This document shows positions 51,115 to 60,806 of a DNA stretch of 64,000 nucleotides, in pieces. The position numbers and the translations under genes are program-made. This DNA is from a bacterium D16-50 (lineage in GTDB: Bacteria; Bacillota; Clostridia; Lachnospirales; Lachnospiraceae), in contig RAZA01000014.1 in the NCBI GenBank assembly GCA_003612485.1, forward strand, positions 50,649 to 114,648. Reading direction: 5' to 3'. Below the pieces are notes generated by a model. The model was not told the DNA's origin and made no database searches. It saw only the letters and a program-made list of their open reading frames with translations. Positions within the stretch are counted from its first letter, which is position 1; every line of letters begins with the position of its first letter.

Positions 51115-52938
51115 GTGCGTACAAGAAAAGAGATGAAGGCCGATGCCGGAAAGGTTCTCAAGAGACATTACGGCCTTTTCCTGCTGCTGTGCATGGTGGC
51201 ATCCCTCTTGGGAGGGGAGATCGCCCTGACCGGAAATATCTGGAAGGATGGGGTCGGACAGGGCGGCGCTTTCGCGCCGGTAAGCTTTTCTCAGGGCATG
51301 GTCGTTAATTTAGTGGACTTCACCGCGGACATCGCAAGAGGGGAACAAAAGCGCAGGGAGCAGGAGATCCATGAGGCGGAAGAACGGTATGTGGAGGAGT
51401 CCGAGAGAAATAAGGACGCGATTCTGGGCAGAAGCAGAGGCGTGTTTGCTCTGGTGGTAAACAAGCTGACCTCAGGGGCCTATTTCATGACGCTGCTGAT
51501 GGGGATTCGGTCTCTGGTGGGAACGGACAGCGGAGCCATAGTGGTCATGCTGCTGGGAGCCATGCTTCTGCTGCTTTTTGTGGAGATATTTTTGACGGGA
51601 GTCTATAAGACGGTGGTTCTGCGGATGTTTCTGGAGGGCCGCTGCTATGAGAAAGTGTCGGTGCAGAGGGCGTGGTTTTTGCTCCGGGTGAAGAAATGGT
51701 GCCATGTGGGAGTTGTGCAGCTGGTCACCAATCTTTTTGCGTTCCTATGGGGCTTGACCATCGCGGGGGGCATCATCAAGCATTATTCCTATTATCTGGT
51801 GCCGTGCATTCTGGCCGAAAATCCTGCCGTGGGGACGATGGAGGCCATCACCCTCTCCAGAAAGATGATGAAGGGGCACAAATGGGAGTGCTTTGTTCTT
51901 GAGCTGTCCTTTCTGGGATGGGAGCTGCTGGGAATCCTCACCATAGGGCTTTCCGATATTTTCTTCACGGCGCCCTACAAGGTGGCCGTGATGGGAGAAT
52001 ACTACGCGGAGCTTCGCCGTCTGTGTCAGGAAAAAGGACTGGACAATGGGAAACTCCTCAATGACCGCTATTTGTTTGAGCAGGCCGGCGCAGAGACGCT
52101 GGAGCAGGCGTATGGGGATGTGGAAGAGGAGTGCGGGAAATTCCCCCAAGAGGATCTGCAGCTGAATGGAATCCACAAATTTCTGGCGGAGGTCTTCGGG
52201 CTGTCCGTCAGGCAGAGCAAAAATCTGGAGGAGGTGGAGGCCCGGCGCAGCCGCGGATTTGAGCTGGAGGCGGATAGGGAAGCTCTGGAGGGAACAGTGT
52301 ACCCTACGAGACTTTACCCCATTCCGGAAAAGAGGAAGAGGAAATGGGTGGTGAGCCTGAACTATCTCAGGTACTACTCTGTCTGGTCGCTGCTGATGAT
52401 GTTTTTCATGCTGTCCTTCATGGGATGGGTGTGGGAGGTGAGCCTGCACCTGATCACGGACGGAGTGCTCGTGAACCGTGGCGTCATGCATGGTCCATGG
52501 CTGCCCATCTATGGATGCGGCAGCGTGCTGATACTGCTTTTCCTGAACCGGTTTCGCAGGAATCCGGCGCTGGAATTCATTCTGATCGTTGTGCTCTGCG
52601 GATCCGTGGAATACTTTACCTCGCTGGTGCTTGAGATAGTTCATGGCGGAACCAGATGGTGGGACTACACGGGGTATTTTCTGAATCTGCACGGCAGGAT
52701 CTGCGCCGAAGGGCTGCTGGTCTTCGGCATCGGCGGTATGGCTATCGTGTATGTGCTGGCTCCGTTTCTGGACGGGATGTTCCGCAGGCTGCCGGTCAAG
52801 GCGCTGATGGCGGCGGGACTGATCCTCACAGGCATATTTGCGGCGGATCAGATATACTCGTCCATACATCCCAACGAGGGGGAGGGGATCACCAGCTATG
52901 AGGCGTTTCCGGCGTCTAGGGAGGTGGAGCCATGGTAG
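51115..52938 (+). CDS. DUF975 / CmpB-type membrane fusion protein
   Basis: This 607-residue protein joins two membrane domains that usually occur apart. Residues about 1-310 resemble DUF975 (MRTRKEMKADAGKVLKRHYG, several helices, SRKMMKGHKWECFVLELSFL). Residues about 415-600 resemble the CmpB-like putative permease family (SFMGWVWEVSLHLITDG, RGVMHGPWLPIYGCG). A soluble helical stretch lies between (about 315-410). The start is GTG at 51115 with AAAGGAG upstream. Both domain functions are unknown. It overlaps the next gene. Confidence 0.75.
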   Translation: MRTRKEMKADAGKVLKRHYGLFLLLCMVASLLGGEIALTGNIWKDGVGQGGAFAPVSFSQGMVVNLVDFTADIARGEQKRREQEIHEAEERYVEESERNKDAILGRSRGVFALVVNKLTSGAYFMTLLMGIRSLVGTDSGAIVVMLLGAMLLLLFVEIFLTGVYKTVVLRMFLEGRCYEKVSVQRAWFLLRVKKWCHVGVVQLVTNLFAFLWGLTIAGGIIKHYSYYLVPCILAENPAVGTMEAITLSRKMMKGHKWECFVLELSFLGWELLGILTIGLSDIFFTAPYKVAVMGEYYAELRRLCQEKGLDNGKLLNDRYLFEQAGAETLEQAYGDVEEECGKFPQEDLQLNGIHKFLAEVFGLSVRQSKNLEEVEARRSRGFELEADREALEGTVYPTRLYPIPEKRKRKWVVSLNYLRYYSVWSLLMMFFMLSFMGWVWEVSLHLITDGVLVNRGVMHGPWLPIYGCGSVLILLFLNRFRRNPALEFILIVVLCGSVEYFTSLVLEIVHGGTRWWDYTGYFLNLHGRICAEGLLVFGIGGMAIVYVLAPFLDGMFRRLPVKALMAAGLILTGIFAADQIYSSIHPNEGEGITSYEAFPASREVEPW

Positions 52939-54122
52939 CGGTGTATATGTCTCCGGGATATCTGATTCTATGCTTCTATGTCCTATGGCGCACGTTGGTC
53001 TGGCTGGAAAAATGCTGTCCTTATCTTGGGAAGAAAAGGGTCAGAGTGCCTTTCATTCTTATATACATAGCAGTGGTGTTCTGCATTCTCATCGCTTTCC
53101 TGCTGGGACATTCCGATGCCAGAAGATTGCTGAAGCAGTTCAGCAATGTCTGGCTGGGGGTGCTGCTGTATTCCCTGCTGGTGATTATTCTGGTGGACTT
53201 GCTGCGGCTGATTCTGAAGCGCCTTCCCTTTTTGGGAAAGGAAAAGCTGTTTTCCGTCAAGGCACATAGGATCATCGGCGGAGTCTGCGCATTGTGCATA
53301 TGCGTTTTGAGCGTGGCAGGGATACAAAACGCGGACAATATTCAGGTCACGGAGTATGAGCTGTATGTGGACAAGGAGGCAGGGGATCTGGATTCTCTGA
53401 ACATCATTCTGGTGGCGGATCTCCACATGGGATACAGCATCGGGATCCGGCAGATAGAGCAGATGGTGGAAAAGATCAATGAGGAGGATCCGGATCTGGT
53501 GGTCATCGCCGGGGATATCTTTGACAATGAGTACGAAGCGCTGGAGGATCCGGAGGCGCTCATAGATATTTTGAAGGGGATCCGGAGCAAGTATGGGGTC
53601 TATGCCTGCTACGGAAACCATGATATTCAGGAAAAGATTCTGGCCGGCTTCACTTTCTCCAGCAAGAAGGAAAAGGCCAGTGATCCCCGGATGGACGCGT
53701 TTCTGGAACAAGCGGGGATCCGCCTGCTCCGGGACGAGGGCGTGCTGATCGGGGACGCCTTCTACTTATATGGAAGACCTGACTACAACAGGCCGGGACG
53801 GGGGATTGTCATCAGGAAGACTCCGGCCCAGATCACGGAGGGCATGGATCTGAGGAAGCCTGTCATTGTGCTGGACCATGAGCCCAAAGAGCTGCAGGAG
53901 CTGGCGGACGCAGGGGTGGATGTGGATCTGTGCGGTCATACCCACGACGGGCAGATGTTTCCGGGGAACCTTGTGGTACGTTTCTTTTGGGAGAATTCCT
54001 ACGGATATCTGCAGAAGGATCGGATGCACAATATCGTCACATCGGGGGTGGGCGTGTTCGGCCCGGATATGAGAGTGGGGACTAAGTGCGAGATCTGCCG
54101 TATCACGGTGAGGTTTCGCTAG
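52932..54122 (+). CDS. Membrane-anchored metallophosphoesterase
   Basis: This 396-residue protein has about four N-terminal helices and a C-terminal calcineurin-like domain with ADLHMGYS, GDIFDNE, GNHDIQ and GHTHDGQ, the full metal-binding set. Members of this kind often act on lipid or nucleotide phosphates at the membrane. It overlaps the DUF975/CmpB gene by 7 bases and ends in a terminator. Confidence 0.87.
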   Translation: MVAVYMSPGYLILCFYVLWRTLVWLEKCCPYLGKKRVRVPFILIYIAVVFCILIAFLLGHSDARRLLKQFSNVWLGVLLYSLLVIILVDLLRLILKRLPFLGKEKLFSVKAHRIIGGVCALCICVLSVAGIQNADNIQVTEYELYVDKEAGDLDSLNIILVADLHMGYSIGIRQIEQMVEKINEEDPDLVVIAGDIFDNEYEALEDPEALIDILKGIRSKYGVYACYGNHDIQEKILAGFTFSSKKEKASDPRMDAFLEQAGIRLLRDEGVLIGDAFYLYGRPDYNRPGRGIVIRKTPAQITEGMDLRKPVIVLDHEPKELQELADAGVDVDLCGHTHDGQMFPGNLVVRFFWENSYGYLQKDRMHNIVTSGVGVFGPDMRVGTKCEICRITVRFR

Positions 54123-54125
54123 GGA

Positions 54126-54157
54126 GAACCGGCGGCCTCAAGGGCGGCCGGTTCTTT
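54126..54157 (+). terminator. Terminator of the LytTR-ABC-phosphoesterase group
   Basis: GAACCGGC (54126-54133) pairs with GCCGGTTC (54147-54154), then TTTATT. Confidence 0.8.
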
Positions 54158-54337
54158 ATTGATGAGAATAGATCAATTTTCTTACAGAATATATCATTGT
54201 ATTGAACCGGGAAATGGGTTAAGCTGATAGAGCGGCAGTATATTCCGAAGGATTTTGTTCGGCCGGTTAGCCGCATGATGGCAGGACCGGCGGGAAAGGA
54301 AAACAGCCGGCATGTAAATGGACTTGATGGATATATT

Positions 54338-54386
54338 GCAGCAGAAGGGGAAAATTGCAGCAGAAAGTTATAGCAGAAAGGGAAAA
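54338..54386 (+). repeat. Short repeats before the GH31 gene
   Basis: GCAGCAGAA occurs twice and AGCAGAAAG twice in about 50 bases just upstream of the start codon, overlapping the untranslated leader. Confidence 0.5.
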
Positions 54387-54391
54387 ACGGT

Positions 54392-56371
54392 ATGGGAAGG
54401 ATAACTGTTTCGGGAAAATCGGTGATTTTCAGGAGAAGGGATGAGGTTACGGTGATAGAGCCTTACGGAAAGGACTGTCTCCGCTGCCGCTCCACCAGAA
54501 ACGCAAGGGTTTCGGAGGAGAGCTGGACATTGCTGCCTCCCGCCACGGAGGACGCCTGCGTCATTGAGGGCAATGAGAAATTTGTCACTATAACCAACGG
54601 CATGGTCTCCGCCACGCTGGAGGCGGGAAACCAATGGTACGGCGGAGTGGTAACTTATTACCGGAAGGGGGAGCCGGTTCTCCATACCAAGTTCGAGGGA
54701 GATTATGTCAATAAGAATGTCCATGTGGAGGGAGACCACTATCAGGTGAAGGTGATCTTCGACGCCAACGAGGGAGAGCATTTTTACGGTCTGGGTCAGG
54801 AGACGGAGGACGCCTTTGACAGAAAGGGCAGCACCTGCAATCTGGTGCATTACAATACCAAATCCACGCTGCCCTATGTTTATTCCTCTCTGGGATACGG
54901 GTTCTTCTGGAACAACCCTTCTCCGGGAAGGTGCGAGACCACCAGAAACCATACGCTGTGGTGCGCGGACAGCGCCTATCAGGCGGATTATCTGGTTTTT
55001 GCGGGGGAGAAGCCGGCGGATGTGATGAAGATATACTGCGACCTGACGGGGTATGCGCCCAGATTCCCCTATTGGGCGTCCGGCTTCTGGCAGTGCAAGC
55101 TGCGCTACGAGAGTCAGGACGAGCTGCTGGAGGTGGCCAGAGAATATAAGGAGAGGGGAATTCCCATATCGGCCATTGTCATCGACTATTTCCATTGGAC
55201 GGAGCAGGGGGAGTGGAAGTTCGATCCCAAGTATTGGCCGGATCCCGCGGGCATGTGCCGGGAGCTGGAGGAGATGGGGATCAAGCCCATTGTGTCCATC
55301 TGGCCCACCATCAATCCTAGGAGCGAAAACTTCGGCGCCATGAGCGAGGGCAACATGCTGGTGCGCACGGAGAACGGGCAGTTCGGCACCTTTGACTTCT
55401 ACGGTCAGCAGACCTTCATCGATCCCATGAACCCGGAGACCCGCTCCTTTGTGTGGGAGAAGGTGAAGGAGAACTATTATGACAAGGGTATCAAGAATTT
55501 CTGGCTGGACGAGGCGGAGCCGGAGGTGCATCCCCAGCAGTTCGGACATCTGCGCTTCTATTTGGGCAACGGCGCCCAGACGGCGCTGCTTTACCCTTAT
55601 TACTATGTGAAGATGTTCTATGAAGGGCTTCAAAAGGAAGGGGAGGAGGAAATCATCTCCCTGACCAGAGCGGCCTATCCCGGCAGCCAGAAGTACGGCG
55701 CGGCGGTATGGAACGGAGATATTATGTCCGACTGGAGGGCCCTGCGGCAGAGTGTCACCAGCGGTCTGTCCATGGCCATGTGCGGCATTCCTTGGTGGAA
55801 CAGCGATATCGGCGGCTTCCTCATGGGCGACACCCAGAGCCCGGAGTTTCGGGAGCTTCTGGTGAGATGGTTCCAGTTCGGGCTTTTCTGTCCCATCATG
55901 CGTCTCCACGGCTCCAGACTCAGGACGAAGGATCAGGAGGAGAGACATCCGGGGATCATTGAGAGAAGCGGGGGGCCCAATGAGATATGGCGCTTCGGGG
56001 AGGAGAATTACCTGATCATCAAGGGGCTTATAGAGCTGAGGGAGCGTCTGCGTCCCTATATCATGGAGCATATGGAGGAGGCCCAAAGGACGGGAACGCC
56101 CCTTATGAGGCCCATGTTCTATGAGTATTGCGAAGATCCCCAATGCTACCTTCTGGAGGACCAGTATCTGTTCGGGCCGGACATCTTATTTGCCCCGGTC
56201 ATGGAGAAGGGGCAGACCTTGAGGAAAGTGTACCTGCCAAAGGGCCGATGGGTTCTGACCATGGACGGGCAGGTGTACGAGGGAAAGAGCTGGGTCACGG
56301 TGGAGGCTAAGCTGGATCAGTTTGCGGCCTTCGTGAAGGAGGGCAGCGCCGTGCTGGAGGTGTTTCGGTAG
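54392..56371 (+). CDS. GH31 glycosidase (alpha-xylosidase/alpha-glucosidase type)
   Basis: This 659-residue cytoplasmic enzyme has the GH31 nucleophile in FWLDEAEP (D373) and the acid/base in VWNGDIMSD (D443). An N-terminal beta-sandwich covers about residues 1-220, with FYGLGQETEDAF, followed by the catalytic barrel and C-terminal beta domains. GH31 enzymes remove alpha-linked glucose, xylose or galactose; the subtype is not certain. AAAGGG precedes the ATG. It is followed 83 bases later by GH43. Confidence 0.9.
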   Translation: MGRITVSGKSVIFRRRDEVTVIEPYGKDCLRCRSTRNARVSEESWTLLPPATEDACVIEGNEKFVTITNGMVSATLEAGNQWYGGVVTYYRKGEPVLHTKFEGDYVNKNVHVEGDHYQVKVIFDANEGEHFYGLGQETEDAFDRKGSTCNLVHYNTKSTLPYVYSSLGYGFFWNNPSPGRCETTRNHTLWCADSAYQADYLVFAGEKPADVMKIYCDLTGYAPRFPYWASGFWQCKLRYESQDELLEVAREYKERGIPISAIVIDYFHWTEQGEWKFDPKYWPDPAGMCRELEEMGIKPIVSIWPTINPRSENFGAMSEGNMLVRTENGQFGTFDFYGQQTFIDPMNPETRSFVWEKVKENYYDKGIKNFWLDEAEPEVHPQQFGHLRFYLGNGAQTALLYPYYYVKMFYEGLQKEGEEEIISLTRAAYPGSQKYGAAVWNGDIMSDWRALRQSVTSGLSMAMCGIPWWNSDIGGFLMGDTQSPEFRELLVRWFQFGLFCPIMRLHGSRLRTKDQEERHPGIIERSGGPNEIWRFGEENYLIIKGLIELRERLRPYIMEHMEEAQRTGTPLMRPMFYEYCEDPQCYLLEDQYLFGPDILFAPVMEKGQTLRKVYLPKGRWVLTMDGQVYEGKSWVTVEAKLDQFAAFVKEGSAVLEVFR

Positions 56372-56454
56372 GCCTGCAGGTGCGGTGTCCGGCGAATGCA
56401 GAACCGGATTGTGATAACTGTATTGACTGATATGAGAAAGGAAAGAAGAAAGAT

Positions 56455-58335
56455 ATGGCTTATATATTGAATTATACCAGAGAACCCATCAATTCGGCGC
56501 TGTACGATCCCAGATTGGCATACAGTATGCATTTGGCGGTCAGTGAGGACGGAAAGGAATATAGGGCGCTGAACCATAACAGCGGGGTGCTGTTCGTGAA
56601 GGCCACGGAAAATCAGGACGGCTCCCTGAACCCGAAGAGCCTGAAGAATCCATGGCTGTTTGCGCTGCCGGAGGGAGGATTCGGGGTGGCGGCTGTCCGC
56701 ATAGAGGGGGACGGCGGTGAGGACGAGGAAAGCAGGGGATGCGCAGTGTTTTTTGTATCTCCGGATTTGATGGAGTACGAGGAAGTGGGGCTTCTGAAGC
56801 TGGGCACGGAGCATGTGGAGAGAGTTTCCTGCGTCTATGACCAGAAGCGCGGGAGCTTCCGGGTGCTGTGGCAGGAGCGGACGGGGGAGCGGTTTGGGGC
56901 TTTCATCCGTAGTCCCAAGGAGCTGCAGCTTGCCGCTGTGCCGGAAATGCTGGAGGGCCAGCTTGAGACGGAGGAGATCTGGAGCCGGGGGAGCGGCCTT
57001 TGTGGTTCGGGCAGCTTTGATGGAGGGAGCGGCCTTTCCGGCTCGGGAAATCTGAACAGGGAAAGCATTGCGGCAGGAATTCAGGGGGCAGTCCCTCACA
57101 ATGTGCTGGAGGTATCGGAGGCGGTGGCCGCCAGGCTCTGCAGAAAGCTTACGCCCCCGGTGAACATCGGCGTCCGCTTTCCGGAGCAGGTGGAGGCGGC
57201 GAACCGGGAGGAGCTGGAGCGGCAGTACGCCACGGCCCTGTACAGCGACGGGAGCCAAGCGTCCAAGCGGGTGGACTGGGAGCTTTCGCAGGTGGATTTT
57301 GACAAGAAGGGCGTATATGAGATCAATGGCAGAGTCCATCAGGATCATTTTGCCTTCCCTATTGCATACAACCGCGCGGACCCTTGTATCTGCAAGTGGA
57401 ACGGCAGCTATTATTTCATTGCCACCAACGATGCGGACGGCAACCACACGCTCTATATCAGAGAGGCAAAAAGTATTCCGGAGCTGGTGGAAGCTCCGGA
57501 GCGGCTGCTTTTGGATTCCGAAACCTATCCCGGCATCGGAGGACTGCTGTGGGCGCCGGAGTTTCATGAGATAAACGGCAGGCTCTATATTTTCCACGGG
57601 GCTACTCCGGGAGAGTTCTTTTGGGAGGAGAGCCATGTGATGGAGCTGAGAGAAGGGGGCGATCCCGCCTGCAGGGAGGACTGGTCCGCGCCCAAGAGGG
57701 TGATGAAAAAAGACGGCAGCGACATATGCGAGGCCGGGAAGGAGATCACGCTGGACATGACCTGCTTTCAGTGGGAGGGGGACTTTTATGCGGTCTGGTC
57801 CCAGAGACAGTTCCTGCCCAAGGATCTGGGGGCCTGGCTCTATATCGCAAAGCTGAATCCCAAGGAGCCGTGGAAGCTGGACACCGAGCCCGTGGTGCTG
57901 TCCAAGCCGGAATACGGCTGGGCCAACAACCATACCTTCGTGGACGAAGGTCCCTTTGCGCTGATTCGGGGAGATAAGCTGTATTTGACTTTCTCCAGCG
58001 CGGCGGTGGACACCTCTTATGTGGTGGGTCTTCTGACCATTGAAAAGGGGAAGGATCTGCTGGACGCGCATAATTGGAGCAAGAAAAATTATCCCCTGCT
58101 GACCTCCAGAAGCGTGGAGGGAGAGTTCGGCACGGGGCACAATGCCTATGTGATCGATGATGACGGGACAGTATGGAACACCTATCACGCCAGACCGGGG
58201 GTGGACGGCGTGCGCAGCAGCGGAATCAGAAGGGTCCATTTCGATGTGGAGGGAGATCTTGTGCTGGATTTGACGGAGGATCTGGATCTGAAGGAGGAAT
58301 ACGCCTGTGTGAAGACACGCCTATCGGTGAAGTGA
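56455..58335 (+). CDS. GH43-type glycosidase
   Basis: This 626-residue protein has a C-terminal five-bladed propeller of the GH43 type (RADPCICKWNGSYYFIATND, WAPEFHEINGRLYIF, YVIDDDGTVWNTYHAR). Residues about 1-230 look like a second, incomplete propeller with a Gly/Ser-rich repeat (near 178-200: GSGLCGSGSF and a similar unit). An Ig-like stretch (VDFDKKGVYEINGRV) precedes the catalytic part. It should remove arabinose or xylose residues. AAAGGA precedes the ATG. It acts with GH31 and the isomerase. Confidence 0.82.
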   Translation: MAYILNYTREPINSALYDPRLAYSMHLAVSEDGKEYRALNHNSGVLFVKATENQDGSLNPKSLKNPWLFALPEGGFGVAAVRIEGDGGEDEESRGCAVFFVSPDLMEYEEVGLLKLGTEHVERVSCVYDQKRGSFRVLWQERTGERFGAFIRSPKELQLAAVPEMLEGQLETEEIWSRGSGLCGSGSFDGGSGLSGSGNLNRESIAAGIQGAVPHNVLEVSEAVAARLCRKLTPPVNIGVRFPEQVEAANREELERQYATALYSDGSQASKRVDWELSQVDFDKKGVYEINGRVHQDHFAFPIAYNRADPCICKWNGSYYFIATNDADGNHTLYIREAKSIPELVEAPERLLLDSETYPGIGGLLWAPEFHEINGRLYIFHGATPGEFFWEESHVMELREGGDPACREDWSAPKRVMKKDGSDICEAGKEITLDMTCFQWEGDFYAVWSQRQFLPKDLGAWLYIAKLNPKEPWKLDTEPVVLSKPEYGWANNHTFVDEGPFALIRGDKLYLTFSSAAVDTSYVVGLLTIEKGKDLLDAHNWSKKNYPLLTSRSVEGEFGTGHNAYVIDDDGTVWNTYHARPGVDGVRSSGIRRVHFDVEGDLVLDLTEDLDLKEEYACVKTRLSVK

Positions 58336-58506
58336 GGCGTTTATGCCCATAGGAATTTCACGGCGCTATAGGAGAATACAAAGCGCAAGATATGATAAGT
58401 CAGGCCCATAATGAGCAAGTAATGGGAAGACACGGGCGGGAAATTGTGCTATACTTTTTTCAGGTTTTTGACGAAGCAAAAGTATAGGATAAGGAGTGGC
58501 GGACAG

Positions 58507-59160
58507 ATGGAGATTTTAAAAGTGACGGATCCGGCCTTCAAGAGCTATGGAAGGGTGGTGGACAACATTGATTTTTCCGCTTTGGTGGAAGCCCTGAAGA
58601 GGACTCCCGTTCCGGAGGACGTGGTCTATGAGCCTTCCGTGGCGTCTCTGGAGGAGCTGCCCGTGCTGGAGGAGCTTTCCCGGATCGCATACGGTGAGAT
58701 GCCCATCCAGATCGGGTACTGCAACGGACACAATGTAAAGCTGAACGCTTTGGAGTATCATCGGGATTCCGAAATCAACGTGGCCGCATGGGACACGGTG
58801 CTGATGCTGGGGCTTCTGACGGAGGTGGAGGAGGATCATACATACGACACTTCAAAGGTGAAGGCGTTTCTGGTGCCGGCGGGAACCGGAGTGGAGATCT
58901 ATGCAACCACGCTGCACTATGCCCCCTGCCACGCCAAGGAGCAGGGCTTTCAGGTGGCTATCGTGCTGCCCAGGGGAACCAATTATCCTCTGAATGGCAA
59001 GCATGCCGCGGCGGGAAACGGCTCGGAGGGTGCAGACAACGAGGATGCTCTGCTGGCGGCGGTGAACAAGTGGCTCATCGGCCATCCTGAGGGAGGTCTG
59101 GCGGAAGGCAGCTTTCTGGGACTCAAGGGGCAGAATTTGTGCCTGTCGGAGAATGCATAG
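58507..59160 (+). CDS. DUF4867 family protein
   Basis: This 217-residue protein (MEILKVTDPAFKSYGRVV) fits DUF4867, a cupin-like family commonly found beside L-fucose/L-arabinose isomerase family genes in Firmicutes. His and Glu residues in YHRDSEINVAAWD and YATTLHYAPCHA could bind a metal. The ATG at 58507 is preceded by GGAG. A sugar-handling role (isomerase or mutarotase partner) is inference from the neighbour. Confidence 0.78.
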   Translation: MEILKVTDPAFKSYGRVVDNIDFSALVEALKRTPVPEDVVYEPSVASLEELPVLEELSRIAYGEMPIQIGYCNGHNVKLNALEYHRDSEINVAAWDTVLMLGLLTEVEEDHTYDTSKVKAFLVPAGTGVEIYATTLHYAPCHAKEQGFQVAIVLPRGTNYPLNGKHAAAGNGSEGADNEDALLAAVNKWLIGHPEGGLAEGSFLGLKGQNLCLSENA

Positions 59161-59224
59161 GTAAGACGTGATTTTTCTGGTGGTCTGATGAGTTAAGCAT
59201 AAGTTGAAATAGGAGGAAAAAGAA

Positions 59225-60727
59225 ATGAGCGATTTGGTTGTAACAAACAATCTGCCTCAGGTCAAGATCGGCGTGGTGGCGGTGAGCCGGGACTGCTTTC
59301 CGGAATCTTTGTCGGTGAACAGAAGGAAGGCGCTGATTGCGGCCTATGCCGCAAAGTACGGCAGCGAAGGCGTGTACGAATGCCCCGTATGCATCGTGGA
59401 GAGCGAGCTTCATATGGTGCAGGCGCTGGAGAACATCAAGGAGGCGGGATGTAATGCCCTCTGTGTGTATCTGGGCAACTTCGGCCCGGAGATCAGCGAG
59501 ACTTTGCTTGCGAAGCATTTTGACGGTCCGGTGATGTTTATCGCCGCGGCGGAGGAGTCTCAGGGAAATCTAACCAGCGGCAGGGGCGACGCTTACTGCG
59601 GCATGCTCAATGCCAGCTACAACCTGAAATTAAGAGGCGTCAAGGCCTACATACCGGAGTATCCCGTGGGAACGGCTCAGGAGTGCGCAGACATGCTTCA
59701 CGGTTTCCTGCCCATCGCCAGAGCCATCATCGGCCTTTCCGGACTGAAGATCATAAGCTTCGGCCCCAGACCTTTAAACTTTCTGGCCTGCAACGCTCCC
59801 ATCCAGCAGCTGTACAACTTGGGCGTGGAGATCGAGGAAAATTCCGAGCTGGATCTGTTTGAGGCGTTCAACAAGCATGAGGGAGATACCCGCATTCCCG
59901 CCAAGATCAAGGAGATGGAGGCAGAGCTTGGGGAGGGCAATCTCAAGCCCGAGGTGCTGCCTAAGCTGGCCCAGTATGAACTGACTCTGCTGGATTGGAT
60001 CGAGGCCCATAGGGGATATAGGAAATATGTGGCCATTGCCGGAAAGTGCTGGCCTGCGTTCCAGACACAGTTCGGCTTCGTGCCCTGCTATGTGAACAGC
60101 CGTCTCACCGGAATGGGCATTCCCGTGTCCTGCGAGGTGGACATTTACGGAGCGTTAAGCGAGTTCATCGGCACCTGCGTCAGCGGTGACGTGGTTACGC
60201 TGCTGGATATCAACAACAGTGTTCCCAAGGACATGTTCGAGGAGTCCATCAAGGACAAATTCGGCTATGGGCATCAGGAGACCTTCATGGGCTTCCACTG
60301 CGGAAATACCTGCTCCAGAAAGCTCTCCGCCTGCAGCATGAAGTACCAGATGATCATGGCCAGAACGCTGCCTGAAGAGGTGACCCAAGGGACTCTGGAG
60401 GGGGATATCCTTCCCGGAGACATCACCTTCTATCGGCTTCAGAGCACTGCGGACTGCAAGCTCCGGGCCTACATTGCACAGGGAGAGGTTCTTCCCGTGG
60501 CCACCAAGTCCTTTGGCGGCATCGGCGTATTCGCCATTCCGGAGATGGGCAGATTCTACCGTCATGTGCTGATCGAGAAGAATTATCCTCATCACGGCGC
60601 AGTGGCCTTCGGACATTTCGGAAAGGAACTTTTTGAGGTGTTCAAGTATATCGGCGTTCCGGTGGAGGATCTGAATTTCAACCAGCCCAAGGGCATGATG
60701 TATCCTACGGAAAATCCTTTTGTATAA
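59225..60727 (+). CDS. L-fucose/L-arabinose isomerase family protein
   Basis: This 500-residue enzyme matches the isomerase family that interconverts aldoses and ketoses with a Mn ion (KIGVVAVSRDCFPESLS, then GKCWPAFQTQFGFVPCYVNS and SCEVDIYGALSEF with acidic and His residues later on). GGAGG precedes the ATG. It comes after GH31, GH43 and DUF4867, so it probably handles a pentose or deoxy sugar freed by them. Kinase and aldolase genes are not in the window. Confidence 0.87.
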   Translation: MSDLVVTNNLPQVKIGVVAVSRDCFPESLSVNRRKALIAAYAAKYGSEGVYECPVCIVESELHMVQALENIKEAGCNALCVYLGNFGPEISETLLAKHFDGPVMFIAAAEESQGNLTSGRGDAYCGMLNASYNLKLRGVKAYIPEYPVGTAQECADMLHGFLPIARAIIGLSGLKIISFGPRPLNFLACNAPIQQLYNLGVEIEENSELDLFEAFNKHEGDTRIPAKIKEMEAELGEGNLKPEVLPKLAQYELTLLDWIEAHRGYRKYVAIAGKCWPAFQTQFGFVPCYVNSRLTGMGIPVSCEVDIYGALSEFIGTCVSGDVVTLLDINNSVPKDMFEESIKDKFGYGHQETFMGFHCGNTCSRKLSACSMKYQMIMARTLPEEVTQGTLEGDILPGDITFYRLQSTADCKLRAYIAQGEVLPVATKSFGGIGVFAIPEMGRFYRHVLIEKNYPHHGAVAFGHFGKELFEVFKYIGVPVEDLNFNQPKGMMYPTENPFV

Positions 60728-60773
60728 GCTTTGCACCGGCCCATGGGTATACATGGACGGCGCATCGTATGCG

Positions 60774-60806
60774 AAAAGGCAGGGGAATCGATTCCCCTGC
60801 CTTTTG
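60774..60806 (+). terminator. Terminator after the isomerase gene
   Basis: A near-perfect palindrome (AAAAGGCAGGGGAAT and ATTCCCCTGCCTTTT around a CG centre) with a T-rich end. Confidence 0.9.

Noticed and set aside
54368..56143. Long minus-strand frame of 591 codons opposite the GH31 gene
   Set aside because: It lies wholly antisense to a clear GH31 gene, is His/Leu/Pro-rich as expected of a shadow frame, and has no ribosome site.
56317..58239. Long minus-strand frame of 640 codons opposite the GH43 gene
   Set aside because: Antisense shadow in GC-rich DNA; no family motifs; the plus strand has a GH43 catalytic domain.
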